A stretch of 64,000 bases of DNA from Granulibacter bethesdensis (lineage in GTDB: Bacteria > Pseudomonadota > Alphaproteobacteria > Acetobacterales > Acetobacteraceae), in assembly GCF_001889545.1 (NCBI RefSeq), contig NZ_CP018194.1, forward strand, positions 1,958,501-2,022,500. The letters run 5' to 3'. The position numbers and the translations under genes were made by a program. The notes under the pieces are model-generated. The model was not told the DNA's origin and searched no databases. It was given only the letters and a program-made list of their open reading frames with translations. This document shows, in pieces, positions 1 to 8,123 of this stretch. Numbering within the stretch: position 1 is the stretch's first letter; the number at the start of each line of letters is the position of its first letter.

Positions 1-42
1 TGGCGCCATGCCATTGCCGATGATGACAAGTTTCTCAGTCAT
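1..42 (-). CDS. nirB: Nitrite reductase large subunit, N-terminal fragment (partial)
   Basis: Only the first 14 codons lie in the window; the gene runs off the left edge on the minus strand. The visible residues are MTEKLVIIGNGMAP. This is the start of an FAD-binding Rossmann fold (hydrophobic strand then G-N-G-M-A) as found at the very N-terminus of assimilatory NAD(P)H nitrite reductase NirB/NasD, which reduces nitrite to ammonium in the cytoplasm. It starts 22 bases after the stop of the nitrate/nitrite transporter gene on the same strand, the usual position for nirB in a nitrate assimilation operon. Related FAD-dependent oxidoreductases share this motif, so the call rests on motif plus context. 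Confidence 0.7.
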   Translation of the reverse strand, partial: MTEKLVIIGNGMAP

Positions 43-64
43 GATTCTGATCCAGTCAAAATTC

Positions 65-1309
65 TTATTGTGCAGCTTGCAGAATCATCGACTGACGGCG
101 CATGGCCCGGATCGCAACATGCATCCATATCATCGAGGCAAGAATAACCACGAACAGAAGCATGAAGCAGCTCTGCCACAATCCTGTCTGATCCTTCAGA
201 AAACCGAAGATGATCGGAAAGACAAATCCACCCAGACCACCGATCAGGCCGACGATACCTCCAACAGCACCGACGGAATCCGGATAATAGCTCGGAACAT
301 GCTTGTAGACAGCGGCCTTACCCAGGCTCATGACGAAACCAAGCACGAAAGCAACGATCACGAAGATAACGGGACCGATTCCAGCGACACCTCCCCCGGC
401 ATGTGCGGGAAAAGACAGGATCAGGGTCGCCAGAGCTGCAACACCGAACATCGCATACAACACGCGACGTGCACCGATCCGGTCAGACAGAATGCCACCA
501 TACGCACGGAATACACTGCCGGGGATGGAATAGCATGCCGCCACCAGACCTGCTGTTTCGAGATCCATCCCATACACGCCCACCAGATAGCGCGGCAGCC
601 ACAGTGCCAGAGCAACAAATCCGCCAAAAGCAAAGAAATAATAGAGGCTGAACCGCCAGACCTGCATATGGCGCAGCGGAGCGAATTCATTCCAGAAGCT
701 GCCGCGGCGCTGCACGCTTTGCGGCTCATCGGGGGTGAGGAACCAGAATGCCGCAGCCGTCAGCACCAGCGCAGCAGCCCAGACCGGCGGCACAGCGCGC
801 CAGCCCCAACCCGCCACCACCAGCGGCGCCAGCAGTTTCGTGACGGCAGCACCCACATTGCCAGCTCCGAAAATGCCCAGTGCTGTGCCCTGCTTTATCT
901 GCGAAAAGAATGGCGAAACATAGGACACGCCTACCGCGAAAGAACCACCGGCAATGCCAATGCCAAGCCCTGCCAGCAGCATGGTTTCATAGCTATGCGC
1001 GAAAGACAGCAGCAGCGTCGCCACAGCGGCAGTCAGCATGACGGCAACATAAACCGCCCGTCCACCCCAGCGGCTGGCCCAGATACCCAGCAGCAGGCGG
1101 GACAGCGAGCCGGTCAGGATCGGTGTGCCAAGCAGCAGCCCGAACTGCGTTTCGTTCAGATGCAGTTCCTGCCTGATCCTGACGCCAATAATGGCGAAAA
1201 TGGTCCAGACGGCGAAACAGATGGTAAAGGCAAATGTGGACATCCAGAGTGCGCGCGAAGCACCGTCACGCGGCTCGACCGGAAGTGGGGAGGCAGTTCC
1301 GTCGGTCAT
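65..1309 (-). CDS. narK: NarK-type MFS nitrate/nitrite transporter
   Basis: A 414-residue polytopic membrane protein of the major facilitator superfamily, NarK/NasA nitrate/nitrite porter branch. About twelve hydrophobic segments are visible. The glycine-rich stretches AGLGIGIAGGSFAVGVSYVS (first half) and GAVGGIVGLIGGLGG (second half) resemble the two NarK nitrate signature regions, and the loop after TM2 has the R-W-G-G-R pattern. I chose the ATG at 1309 over a TTG four codons upstream because GGAG sits six bases before it. Upstream is a leader with an ANTAR target; downstream is nirB. Likely role: nitrate import (or nitrite exchange) for assimilation, controlled by NasST. Confidence 0.9.
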   Translation of the reverse strand: MTDGTASPLPVEPRDGASRALWMSTFAFTICFAVWTIFAIIGVRIRQELHLNETQFGLLLGTPILTGSLSRLLLGIWASRWGGRAVYVAVMLTAAVATLLLSFAHSYETMLLAGLGIGIAGGSFAVGVSYVSPFFSQIKQGTALGIFGAGNVGAAVTKLLAPLVVAGWGWRAVPPVWAAALVLTAAAFWFLTPDEPQSVQRRGSFWNEFAPLRHMQVWRFSLYYFFAFGGFVALALWLPRYLVGVYGMDLETAGLVAACYSIPGSVFRAYGGILSDRIGARRVLYAMFGVAALATLILSFPAHAGGGVAGIGPVIFVIVAFVLGFVMSLGKAAVYKHVPSYYPDSVGAVGGIVGLIGGLGGFVFPIIFGFLKDQTGLWQSCFMLLFVVILASMIWMHVAIRAMRRQSMILQAAQ

Positions 1310-1327
1310 AGGGCTCTCCAATCACGG

Positions 1328-1371
1328 AGCCGCTGGCCCGGCAAGGAGGGTGCCGGAATCATCAGGCGGCT
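1328..1371 (-). other. Nested hairpin upstream of narK
   Basis: In the minus-strand leader an outer stem AGCCGC/GCGGCT encloses a perfect 6-bp inner stem CCGGCA/TGCCGG with a 7-base loop. No U-run follows, so it does not look like an intrinsic terminator. It lies just before the narK ribosome binding site and could affect mRNA stability or translation. Function is inferred only from position. Confidence 0.4.
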
Positions 1372-1383
1372 GCGCCATGAAAC

Positions 1384-1448
1384 AAAAAATCGCTCAAGGG
1401 AGGAGTAGGAACACCTGCAAGCAGATGAACAGCCTCTCCGTTCTCCGG
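1384..1448 (-). terminator. Possible NasT-controlled leader terminator
   Basis: After the second ANTAR hairpin the minus strand has GGAGAGG able to pair with CCTACTCC (one bulge). An internal 6-bp hairpin (CATCTG/CAGGTG) lies between them. A run of six U's (1389-1384) follows. A further CGC/GCG pairing at the base would use the 3' arm of the second ANTAR hairpin, so terminator and antiterminator could be mutually exclusive. The stem is imperfect and about 13 bases separate it from the U-run, so this is a tentative fold. Confidence 0.4.
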
Positions 1449-1481
1449 CGTCTTTGCCTGGATGCGCCCGCCTTTAGACGC
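1445..1481 (-). promoter_or_regulatory. ANTAR-type dual hexaloop RNA target (NasT binding leader)
   Basis: Reading the minus strand, hairpin 1 is GCGUCU-[AAAGGC]-GGGCGC (1481-1464) and hairpin 2 is CCAGGC-[AAAGAC]-GCCGG (1461-1445). Two bases separate them. Both loops are six bases long with A at loop position 1 and G at position 4, the known recognition signature of ANTAR antiterminator proteins. The site is in the 5' leader of narK, and the neighbouring gene encodes an ANTAR protein (NasT). Inferred role: without nitrate, NasS holds NasT and transcription stops in the leader; with nitrate, free NasT stabilises the hairpins and allows readthrough into narK-nirB. Confidence 0.82.
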
Positions 1482-1526
1482 TAACCGTGTTTCAAGCCTT
1501 CATTGGCCACCGCAGGTCGTAGGGTT

Positions 1527-1555
1527 AATATACAAATGAAATGCCGCGATGTCGT
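1527..1555 (-). promoter_or_regulatory. Candidate sigma-70 promoter for the narK-nirB leader
   Basis: On the minus strand, ACGACA (4 of 6 to the -35 consensus) is separated by 17 bases from TATATT (5 of 6 to the -10 consensus). Transcription would start near 1520, about 40 bases before the first ANTAR hairpin. No sigma-54 motif was found in this leader. Alternative -35 TTGACA lies further upstream but has no good -10. Confidence 0.45.
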
Positions 1556-1647
1556 GCATTTTTTGGCCTAAAAGCCGTGTCAATTTGCGTTTTGAGACAA
1601 AATTTGCCTTTATTTTGATCTTTTATGTTCAAATAATAAGCAATTGA

Positions 1648-2943
1648 TTAAATTACAGCCTTCTGCCGAAGGATGTAATTGTCCATATCATCCGGATCAA
1701 ACAACTCTCCGGTGAAGAATCCGTCAGGCCCCAGCGTCAGCCCGGCCAGATTGGCCCCAACCGGGGTTGGACTGGTCAAAGCCCCTTCCACCTTCGCATT
1801 GGCCCCCGGCAAGGGATAGCCCAGCCCGCTGATGGCTGCGCGATACAGATCCGGGCGATAGGTGTTGGCAGCGATACAGGCATTCTCCGCGCTGTGCTCC
1901 AGATAGTTCCAGCGGGCCAGTTGTGCATAAAACCACATCGCATGGCTTTTCCACGGGAAAGTGGCGGCACGGGCAAAGGGGACGAGAAAATCCGGCACCA
2001 TCACCCCAACCCGACTGCCCGGACCGCCGGGCACAATGGAGCCATCCAGCGCCGCCATCATCCACCCGGCAGGCTGGCCAACATAGCTTTCCCGCGAGAG
2101 GATCCGGGCCAGATCGGCATGATGATCACTGTTCGCACACCACAGTGCCGCACGAGTCATGGCACGTAACAGGGCCGCCAGCGCCTCCGGGTTTTTCTCC
2201 GCCCAGCCGGCATGGACCCCAAGCACCTTTTCAGGACTTGAACGCCAGATGGCTGCCTTGACGGTGACGATACGACCATGCCCCCCGGTCACGGAAGCAG
2301 TGTTCCATGGCTCGCCGACGCAATATCCGTCGATCCCGCCGCCCATCAGCGCATCCGCCATCAAAGGAGGCGACAGAACCACGATTTCAATATCGCGATC
2401 CGGCATAATCCCGCAGGCTGCCAGCCAGTAACGCAGCTCGATATTATGCCCGGAATAGGCATGCACCACCGCGAAACGCAGCTTCTTCTGTCCCCGCTTC
2501 GCCCGATCCGCAACCACAGCGGCCAGCGCCCGCCCCTGCATGGCAGGGTCAAACACATGGCATCCATCGGATGGAGCGCCGCAATCCCGCATTGCCTGCC
2601 ACAGTGCCAGGCTGACAGTCACTGCATTCCCACCCAGTCCCAGCGCCATCGGGGCGATGATCTGCTGGCTCCATGGTGTCAGACCCAGATTGCAGGCAAT
2701 CGGCATGGGCGCGAGCATATGCGCCACCTGAAAATGCCCGACCGCCATCCTGTCGCGGATATTCGCCCAGGAATTCTCCCTTACCAGAGTCAGGTTGACG
2801 CCTTCCTGATCTGCAAATCCACATTCCAGCGCCGCGATCAGAATAGCGCTGTCCAACAATGGCATGAAGCCGGCGGTAATCCGGTATGGACCCTGTTTAG
2901 GATCCTGCCCGGAACATACATCCATTTCTGGTAAGCCGCTCAT
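1648..2943 (-). CDS. nasS: NasS, cytoplasmic nitrate sensor (NrtA-like)
   Basis: A 431-residue protein of the NrtA/CmpA periplasmic-binding fold. It lacks a signal peptide: the N-terminus MSGLPEMDVCSGQDPKQGPY leads straight into the TAGFMPLLDSAILIAALE start of the fold. That absence, plus direct coupling to nasT, identifies NasS rather than the ABC-transporter binding protein NrtA. Typical blocks include AHMLAPMPIACNLGL, the VVHAYSGHNIELRYWLAACGI region and GYCVGEPWN. In the family, NasS binds NasT and releases it when nitrate or nitrite binds. The start overlaps the nasT stop by four bases (ATGA), so the two are translationally coupled. Confidence 0.88.
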   Translation of the reverse strand: MSGLPEMDVCSGQDPKQGPYRITAGFMPLLDSAILIAALECGFADQEGVNLTLVRENSWANIRDRMAVGHFQVAHMLAPMPIACNLGLTPWSQQIIAPMALGLGGNAVTVSLALWQAMRDCGAPSDGCHVFDPAMQGRALAAVVADRAKRGQKKLRFAVVHAYSGHNIELRYWLAACGIMPDRDIEIVVLSPPLMADALMGGGIDGYCVGEPWNTASVTGGHGRIVTVKAAIWRSSPEKVLGVHAGWAEKNPEALAALLRAMTRAALWCANSDHHADLARILSRESYVGQPAGWMMAALDGSIVPGGPGSRVGVMVPDFLVPFARAATFPWKSHAMWFYAQLARWNYLEHSAENACIAANTYRPDLYRAAISGLGYPLPGANAKVEGALTSPTPVGANLAGLTLGPDGFFTGELFDPDDMDNYILRQKAVI

Positions 2944-3578
2944 TGCTCCGCCCCCCTTTTCTTCGAAACGGCAGACGGTTCATCAGCCTGTGGATCGAGC
3001 AGATCGACCGCAGTCAGCAGACTTTGTGCAATATCAGCGATCTTGCGATTCTGGTTCATCGCAGTCCGACGTAGCAGGGCATAAGCGGCATCTTCGCTCA
3101 ATCCGCGGTTTTTCATCAGCAATGCCTTGGCCCTATCCACCAGACGACGGCTTTCAAGCGCCCCCCGCGCCTCATCCAGCTCCCGCTGCAAGCGGGAATA
3201 AGCGTTGAAACGACTGATCGCCATATCCAGAATTGGCTTGACGCGCTCCTGCCGCAAGCCATCCACCACATAAGCCGAAACACCGGCCTCCACTGCGGCC
3301 TCAATCCCTGCCTGATCGGAGCTATCCACGAACATCGCCACCGGCCTGCGCACCGAGCGCGACAGGCGAAACATCTCCTCCAGCATGTCACGCTGGGGAT
3401 TACCGAGATCAATGACGATGACATCCGGCGCAGCAACCGCAATCGTTTCTGCCGCTGCAGCGACGTCATGCAGCACGGTTACGCGATCATGGCCACCTTC
3501 CCGCAGCCCTGTCTCAATGATGGAGGCGCGGATACGGTCCTCGTCAATGACCAGAATGGACAGGCTCGGCTTCTGCAT
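2940..3578 (-). CDS. nasT: NasT, ANTAR-domain transcription antiterminator
   Basis: A 212-residue response-regulator-like protein. The first ~120 residues form a receiver-type domain (LSILVIDEDRIRASIIETGL; VIVIDLGNPQRD). A coiled linker follows (YSRLQRELDEARGALESRR), then an ANTAR RNA-binding domain (LVDRAKALLMKNRGLSEDAAYALLRRTAMNQNRKIADIAQSLL). It acts on the nascent leader RNA of nitrate assimilation genes, and a matching double hairpin lies upstream of narK. AAGGCGG precedes the ATG. It starts 55 bases after otsA on the same strand, so readthrough from otsBA is possible. Confidence 0.93.
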   Translation of the reverse strand: MQKPSLSILVIDEDRIRASIIETGLREGGHDRVTVLHDVAAAAETIAVAAPDVIVIDLGNPQRDMLEEMFRLSRSVRRPVAMFVDSSDQAGIEAAVEAGVSAYVVDGLRQERVKPILDMAISRFNAYSRLQRELDEARGALESRRLVDRAKALLMKNRGLSEDAAYALLRRTAMNQNRKIADIAQSLLTAVDLLDPQADEPSAVSKKRGAEQ

Positions 3579-3633
3579 GCCGCCTTATATGCAATGCGGC
3601 TTGTCCCGTGACCAGAGCGAAAGAAGTGCGTCC

Positions 3634-4968
3634 TTACGACTGCACGTTTTCCAGATCCTGCAGAAAGCTGCGTGCCCATGCCGCGGCGGTGGAAGCCTGC
3701 ACCGCCGACATCATCGTTTTCCAGCGTGCCTGCCGTGATTCCCGGTCCAGCCCAAGCGCCATATGCAACGCCTCTGCAATCTCATCGGGATCATATGGAT
3801 TGATGATAATGGCCCCGGCCATCTCCGATGCTGCGCCGGCAAAACGCGACAGGATCAGCGCACCGGGATTGTCACCGTCCTGCGCAGCAACATATTCCTT
3901 CGCTACCAGATTCATACCATCGCGCAGCGGCGTCACCAGACCGATCCTGGCTTCCCGGTGAAACCCGGCCAGCACATTGCGCGCCACCGCCCTGGTCAGA
4001 TAACGCACCGGCACCCAGTCGAACTCCGCATGCTCGCCATTGATACGGCCGACCAGCTCATCCATTTCCTTCCGCAGGGAGCGGTACTCCGCCACATCCC
4101 CGCGGGAAACCGGCGTGATCTGCAGAAAAGTGACATTGTTGCGATGCTCGGGAAACCGCTTCAGCAACTGGGCATAGCCATGGAAGCGATGCGGGATGCC
4201 CTTGGAATAATCCAACCGGTCCACCCCCAGAATCAGGGCACGATCGCCCATGGATTCCCTCAATCGTCTGGCTTCCGGACTTTTCTGGGCGCGACGTGCG
4301 GTGGCGGCAAACGCAGCAGGATCAATACCGATCGGATAAGAATCAGCCCGGCGCGCCACCCCCGCCATGGCCAGACATTCGTTCAGATGACCTGCATCCT
4401 CGATGGTTTGCAGGCCGATCACATCATAGGCGCCGAAAGCCTGTAACAGCAGATCCCCTTGCGGCAGAGCCGCATACACCGCCATCGGCGGAAATGGTAC
4501 ATGCAGGAAAAAACCGATCCGGGCTTTCACACCCAGCCTACGCAGCGCCGCACCAAGGGGAATGAGATGATAATCATGAATCCAAATAATATCATCCTGG
4601 CGTAACAATGGTTTCAGGGCTGCCGCAAAAGCATCATTCACAGCCATATAGGCAGAGAGGTCGGAGCGGCTGAACACCCCCAGCCCAATCCGGCTATGTA
4701 ACAGCGGCCAGAGCATCCCATTGGAAAAACCGCGATAATATCCCTCATACGCATCAGTCTGCAGATCAAGTGTGGCGTAAGTGACCCCCTTGGTTTCTTC
4801 CAGATGCACGTCAGTACCGGGTTGATCCACGGTCTTGCCGGACCAGCCGAACCAGAGGGTTTCATGCCCGGCAATGGCTTCTTTCAATGCGACGGCCAGA
4901 CCACCGGCCAGTTGTCCACGCTCTTTCGGCTGAGGAACACGATTGGAAACCAGAATCAGCCGACTCAC
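3634..4968 (-). CDS. otsA: Trehalose-6-phosphate synthase
   Basis: A 444-residue GT20-family enzyme, slightly shorter than E. coli OtsA. It joins UDP-glucose and glucose-6-phosphate to make trehalose-6-phosphate in the cytosol. Visible motifs: N-terminal LILVSNRVP; the AGGLA loop; IWIHDYHL; the donor-phosphate site VDRLDYSKGIPHR (Arg and Lys); and the C-terminal RDGMNLVAKEYVAAQ. The C-terminal ALHMALGLDRESRQARW is also typical. It overlaps otsB by four bases, so phosphatase and synthase form one operon with the phosphatase first. Trehalose usually serves as an osmotic and stress protectant. Confidence 0.95.
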   Translation of the reverse strand: MSRLILVSNRVPQPKERGQLAGGLAVALKEAIAGHETLWFGWSGKTVDQPGTDVHLEETKGVTYATLDLQTDAYEGYYRGFSNGMLWPLLHSRIGLGVFSRSDLSAYMAVNDAFAAALKPLLRQDDIIWIHDYHLIPLGAALRRLGVKARIGFFLHVPFPPMAVYAALPQGDLLLQAFGAYDVIGLQTIEDAGHLNECLAMAGVARRADSYPIGIDPAAFAATARRAQKSPEARRLRESMGDRALILGVDRLDYSKGIPHRFHGYAQLLKRFPEHRNNVTFLQITPVSRGDVAEYRSLRKEMDELVGRINGEHAEFDWVPVRYLTRAVARNVLAGFHREARIGLVTPLRDGMNLVAKEYVAAQDGDNPGALILSRFAGAASEMAGAIIINPYDPDEIAEALHMALGLDRESRQARWKTMMSAVQASTAAAWARSFLQDLENVQS

Positions 4969-5723
4969 CGCGCCGCCTCCGTCAACCAGGCGCGTACGCC
5001 TGCTGCATCGCCGAAGGCCTCCTGCACCCGCAGGCCGGCTCCTCCCATGGCGCGACAGACTGCCATTCCATCCTCATCTGTCACGTCATCACCGATAAAA
5101 ACCGGCACACGGCCCCGAAAAGGTGCGTGTTGCATCAAATGCTGAACCGCGGTGCCCTTATCAGCACCTTTGGGCTTCACTTCCCACGCCATATGCGCGG
5201 CCATCAGGGTGAAACGGTCCTCATGACCAGCCATCATGGCGCGCAGGCCAGCCTCGACCTGTGGACCAGCCTCCGGTACCGCACGGAAATGCAGCACAAA
5301 GCCGCGCTGTTTACGTTCCAGCAGCACCCCCGGCAAAGAAACCGCCAGCGCTTCACCCTGCCACAACCATTCAGCCGGCAGGTCTGCCAGTGCCACACGC
5401 TCTGTGGTCTGCATTGTGCGGTGATACAGTGCCCCTCCATGCTCCCCCGCAATGGCGGTGAAAATGCCGGGAAACAGGGCCTCCACCTGCTCCACCGGCC
5501 GACCGGTTACGATGGCGATGGCACCATCCAGATCATCATGCAGACGGCTCAGTACCTCAGGTAAGCCGGACGCTACCTGCACGGAGTCCGGTGTCGGGGC
5601 AATGTCCAGCAGGGTGCCATCCATATCCAGAAACAAGGCAGCCCGCGACAGAAGAGGAAGTGGATCAAAGTCAGAAACAGGAAGGGACGGTGCAAAACGG
5701 TCCAGAGGTGGAAAGGACATCAT
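4965..5723 (-). CDS. otsB: Trehalose-6-phosphate phosphatase
   Basis: A 252-residue HAD-superfamily phosphatase that removes phosphate from trehalose-6-phosphate. The nucleophile motif is LFLDMDGTLL (residues ~31-40), followed by IVTGRP. The late motif FIGDDVTDEDGM gives the metal-binding acidic residues, and KPKGADKGTA precedes it. It is first in the otsB-otsA pair and overlaps otsA by four bases. The start has two adjacent Met codons; the upstream one is given, and no strong ribosome binding site distinguishes them. Confidence 0.94.
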   Translation of the reverse strand: MMSFPPLDRFAPSLPVSDFDPLPLLSRAALFLDMDGTLLDIAPTPDSVQVASGLPEVLSRLHDDLDGAIAIVTGRPVEQVEALFPGIFTAIAGEHGGALYHRTMQTTERVALADLPAEWLWQGEALAVSLPGVLLERKQRGFVLHFRAVPEAGPQVEAGLRAMMAGHEDRFTLMAAHMAWEVKPKGADKGTAVQHLMQHAPFRGRVPVFIGDDVTDEDGMAVCRAMGGAGLRVQEAFGDAAGVRAWLTEAAR

Positions 5724-5834
5724 ACTTGAACAAACCCTTTAAAAAGCCACGGGTTGCGTCTGTCTCCTCTGATACCGAATGAAAATCAGCATCTGAAGAA
5801 AGCCCGATTAACACCGGCCCGGGTCATCTTCCCG

Positions 5835-6566
5835 TCAGTCGCAGTGCGTGACACGCACATCGTACAGGGGGCTTTCATACACTGCCACCCATGGCTCCTT
5901 TGCCAGCATCCAGCCGGAAAAACGTGGCGCACCCTCCGTATCAGCGGTGATGTCGAGCCATGCGGCAAAATCCTGCGGCGCATCAGCCGCATGTTTCAGG
6001 CAGTTGCGCATCACGACTGTCAGATGACCGATCGTATGACGATCTCCATCCCTGAGGGTGACACGCGATACGCGATCACTGAGTTTTTCCAGAATCTGCA
6101 GCTGTGCGCTATGGCCCGGCTGCCAGGGATAGGCCGAAAGTGGATTTGCCGCCGCGGCCGGAGGCTGGGCATCCCCAGCCGCATTGCCATCAGGCGTTTT
6201 ATCAGTGGGATTATCCGGTTTGGTGCCGGGCTGGGAACCCGGCGTATCGGGCAAATCTCCCTCACCGGAGGAAGAGGGGCTGTCAGGCCTCGTCTCCGGA
6301 TCCGCCGGCAAAGGTGCAATGGGGGGGGAGGTTACCGGCGGCGAGACCGGTCTGGCGGTTGTGCCTGCGTTGAAACCCGTATCATTCGGATCATCGTAAC
6401 GCGGCATGGAATCGACCGGCGCGCTGCCGGAGCGGGATTTTGGCAGGGGTCGACTATCCTGCAACGAGGTTGGCTGGGCATAGGCATGCGCCCCTGCCAC
6501 CATACAGAATACCAGCACCATGCAGCCGGCAATCCGGCCTGCACTCATCCGTTTTTCACGACTCAT
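5835..6566 (-). CDS. DUF2155 domain secreted protein
   Basis: A 243-residue exported protein. A signal peptide is visible (VFCMVAGAHAYAQ, cleavage near residue 30). A long Pro/Gly/Ser/Asp-rich low-complexity segment runs to about residue 145. The C-terminal ~95 residues match DUF2155: LQILEKLSDRVSRVTL at its start, a conserved Cys in MRNC, then FSGWMLAKEPW and YDVRVTHC. Function is unknown; the family is alphaproteobacterial and commonly sits next to the NDUFA12 gene, as here. The start overlaps the end of the upstream small gene by 11 bases. The low-complexity insert is longer than in many relatives. Confidence 0.85.
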   Translation of the reverse strand: MSREKRMSAGRIAGCMVLVFCMVAGAHAYAQPTSLQDSRPLPKSRSGSAPVDSMPRYDDPNDTGFNAGTTARPVSPPVTSPPIAPLPADPETRPDSPSSSGEGDLPDTPGSQPGTKPDNPTDKTPDGNAAGDAQPPAAAANPLSAYPWQPGHSAQLQILEKLSDRVSRVTLRDGDRHTIGHLTVVMRNCLKHAADAPQDFAAWLDITADTEGAPRFSGWMLAKEPWVAVYESPLYDVRVTHCD

Positions 6567-6843
6567 GAAGAGGGCTTTTCAACGCTTGGACCATATCCAG
6601 CAGGCTGCGCCTGAACATATCGGCGTCGACCCCCATCAGGATGGCATCCTCATACGCATCCTGCATCACCTGCGCCAGTTCACGATGATTTTCTGCCAGA
6701 ACACGCCGCTTTTCCTTACAGGCGATCGGCATTCCATCCGGCGCAGTCCAGTCAGGAAGCACATGCGAGGCTGAATCAGACACAGAATCAACAGTCACCG
6801 GCACTCTCCCTTCCGGGGCCATATCTGGCATCACCAGTACCAT
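6556..6843 (-). CDS. Small conserved-type hypothetical protein between mlaD and DUF2155
   Basis: A 95-residue soluble protein with no signal peptide or membrane segment. The central part reads ACKEKRRVLAENHRELAQVM, then DAYEDAILMGVDADMFRRSL. This is helical and charged, with a single Cys. I do not recognise a named family. It begins two bases after the mlaD stop and overlaps the next gene by 11 bases, so it is clearly part of this operon and probably real. A role linked to envelope maintenance is only an inference from its neighbours. Confidence 0.7.
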   Translation of the reverse strand: MVLVMPDMAPEGRVPVTVDSVSDSASHVLPDWTAPDGMPIACKEKRRVLAENHRELAQVMQDAYEDAILMGVDADMFRRSLLDMVQALKSPLHES

Positions 6844-6845
6844 GG

Positions 6846-7400
6846 TTACTCCAGCGGCTTGATCACGCCTCCGCCTTTTCGGGCCGGAGGCTGTTTTGCA
6901 GGCGGCGGATTACCCTGACCCTGCATGGCCGGATTTTTTTTGATCTCGGCCACCAGATCACTCACGCTGAACACGAATTTGCCGAGCTCCTGCTCCAGAC
7001 TGACCGAGGGCGTGGTGATGCTGATCTGTCCGCCGGGCGCAATCACCTGCTCATCCCCGCCGGGAGACAGGCCAAGATATTGAGACCCCAGCAATCCATC
7101 GCTTAGAATCTGCGCTGCACTGTCTTTCGGTAAATGGATGTCGTCACGAATCCGCAAGGTCACGACAGCCTGGAAGGTTTTGGGATTAAGCGAGGTCTTT
7201 TCCACCGTCCCGATCTTGACTCCGGCCATACGCACATCCGATCCGGCTGTCAGCCCGGTGATATTCTCGAACTGTGCCGTCAGTGGATAACCGCTGACGG
7301 AAGTGCGTCCCGAGTTGGCCATGGCATAAGTCAAAAATCCTCCGGCCACTGCCAGAATGGCAGCTCCGACAATGATTTCGGCTGAGTTACGCGATGCCAT
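6846..7400 (-). CDS. mlaD: MlaD-family outer-membrane lipid asymmetry protein (MCE domain)
   Basis: A 184-residue single-pass protein. A transmembrane helix near the N-terminus (IIVGAAILAVAGGFLTYAM) anchors one MCE domain. The domain is recognised by AQFENITGLTAGSDVRMAGVKIG and LPKDSAAQILSDGLLGSQYLGL. The C-terminal tail is basic and Pro-rich. In the Mla system MlaD is the periplasmic hexamer of the phospholipid ABC transporter. The ATG at 7400 is preferred over a TTG 12 codons upstream because the MCE topology then starts immediately and GGGGA precedes it. The other mla genes are not in the window. Confidence 0.88.
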   Translation of the reverse strand: MASRNSAEIIVGAAILAVAGGFLTYAMANSGRTSVSGYPLTAQFENITGLTAGSDVRMAGVKIGTVEKTSLNPKTFQAVVTLRIRDDIHLPKDSAAQILSDGLLGSQYLGLSPGGDEQVIAPGGQISITTPSVSLEQELGKFVFSVSDLVAEIKKNPAMQGQGNPPPAKQPPARKGGGVIKPLE

Positions 7401-7574
7401 GCAGTCATTCCCCGACGCCAGACAGACATTTTGCAATCACAACGCATCACGACGGCCATGGTGCGGCTTTGCTGTACTGATTAAGGTGGTGATGGCCGTG
7501 AAGGAAGGCCGCGTCAACCATGGCGGCCAGCCCTGGGCAGCCCCATCTTGCAGCCCTCATTCGGGCAACAGGGA

Positions 7575-7928
7575 TCAGGAACCTGGCGTCCAGGCCTCAT
7601 AATCGCCGCTGCTGCGTGCTCTTTGCCCGCCGCTATAGTCATGGCCCGGCGGCCGGTAGCTCAATGGCGTGCCTGTCAGATTGGGGCGATGCGGACGGAC
7701 CCACGGTTTATGGGTCATCGGCAACGGCTCATCGGTGATGAAATGCAGCCAGGCATGCCATTCCGGCGGCACCTTGGTTGCTTCAGGGGCACCTTTGTAG
7801 GCGACCCAACGACGACGGCGCGGCTGGTCAGGGCGCTTCTTACGATCCTCGTAATAGCGATTCCCGGCGGAATCTTCGCCGACCAGACGGCCACGGAGCT
7901 TTGTGAACAGCCATGTGTCGAAGTTCAT
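7575..7928 (-). CDS. NADH:ubiquinone oxidoreductase 17.2 kDa-type subunit (NDUFA12)
   Basis: A 117-residue homologue of complex I accessory subunit NDUFA12. The hallmark start TWLFTKLRGRLVGEDSAGNRYYE is followed by RRWVAYKGAPEATKVPPEWHAWLH and a Pro-rich C-terminus with PHRPNLTGTP. This supernumerary subunit is found in alphaproteobacteria and mitochondria. The frame stays open for 88 codons upstream, but the family start at MNFDTWLF with AAGGCGG just before the ATG fixes position 7928. It heads the minus-strand group NDUFA12-mlaD-small protein-DUF2155 and is divergent from the TSCPD gene. Confidence 0.93.
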   Translation of the reverse strand: MNFDTWLFTKLRGRLVGEDSAGNRYYEDRKKRPDQPRRRRWVAYKGAPEATKVPPEWHAWLHFITDEPLPMTHKPWVRPHRPNLTGTPLSYRPPGHDYSGGQRARSSGDYEAWTPGS

Positions 7929-8123
7929 GCCGCCTTTATAATCTGCTCCTTGACGCTGGTCCACTGACTTTACCGGGCTTTCCTGCCCTGTTGCCGCATA
8001 GGTGATTGCCCACGACATTCCCGAAGATGTCCCCACCCTTACCCACAGGATTTTGTGTTCATCCCCGTTATCCAACGCAAAATAGACTCCCGATCGAGCG
8101 GAGCCGGACCTACTATAACGGCT

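Noticed and set aside
8-1408. Long plus-strand open frame (466 codons) opposite narK
   Set aside because: It is the antisense of a well-conserved transporter gene. The translation is low-complexity and rich in His, Gln and Arg, with no domain.
1561-1600. Sigma-54 promoter for narK (TTGACACG on the minus strand)
   Set aside because: The second G of the invariant GG is A and no GC is found at the -12 position, so a sigma-70 promoter closer to the ANTAR site was preferred.
7655-7672. GGTAGCTCAATGG, resembling a tRNA D-arm
   Set aside because: It lies inside the NDUFA12 coding region, and no T-arm sequence or acceptor pairing occurs within tRNA distance.
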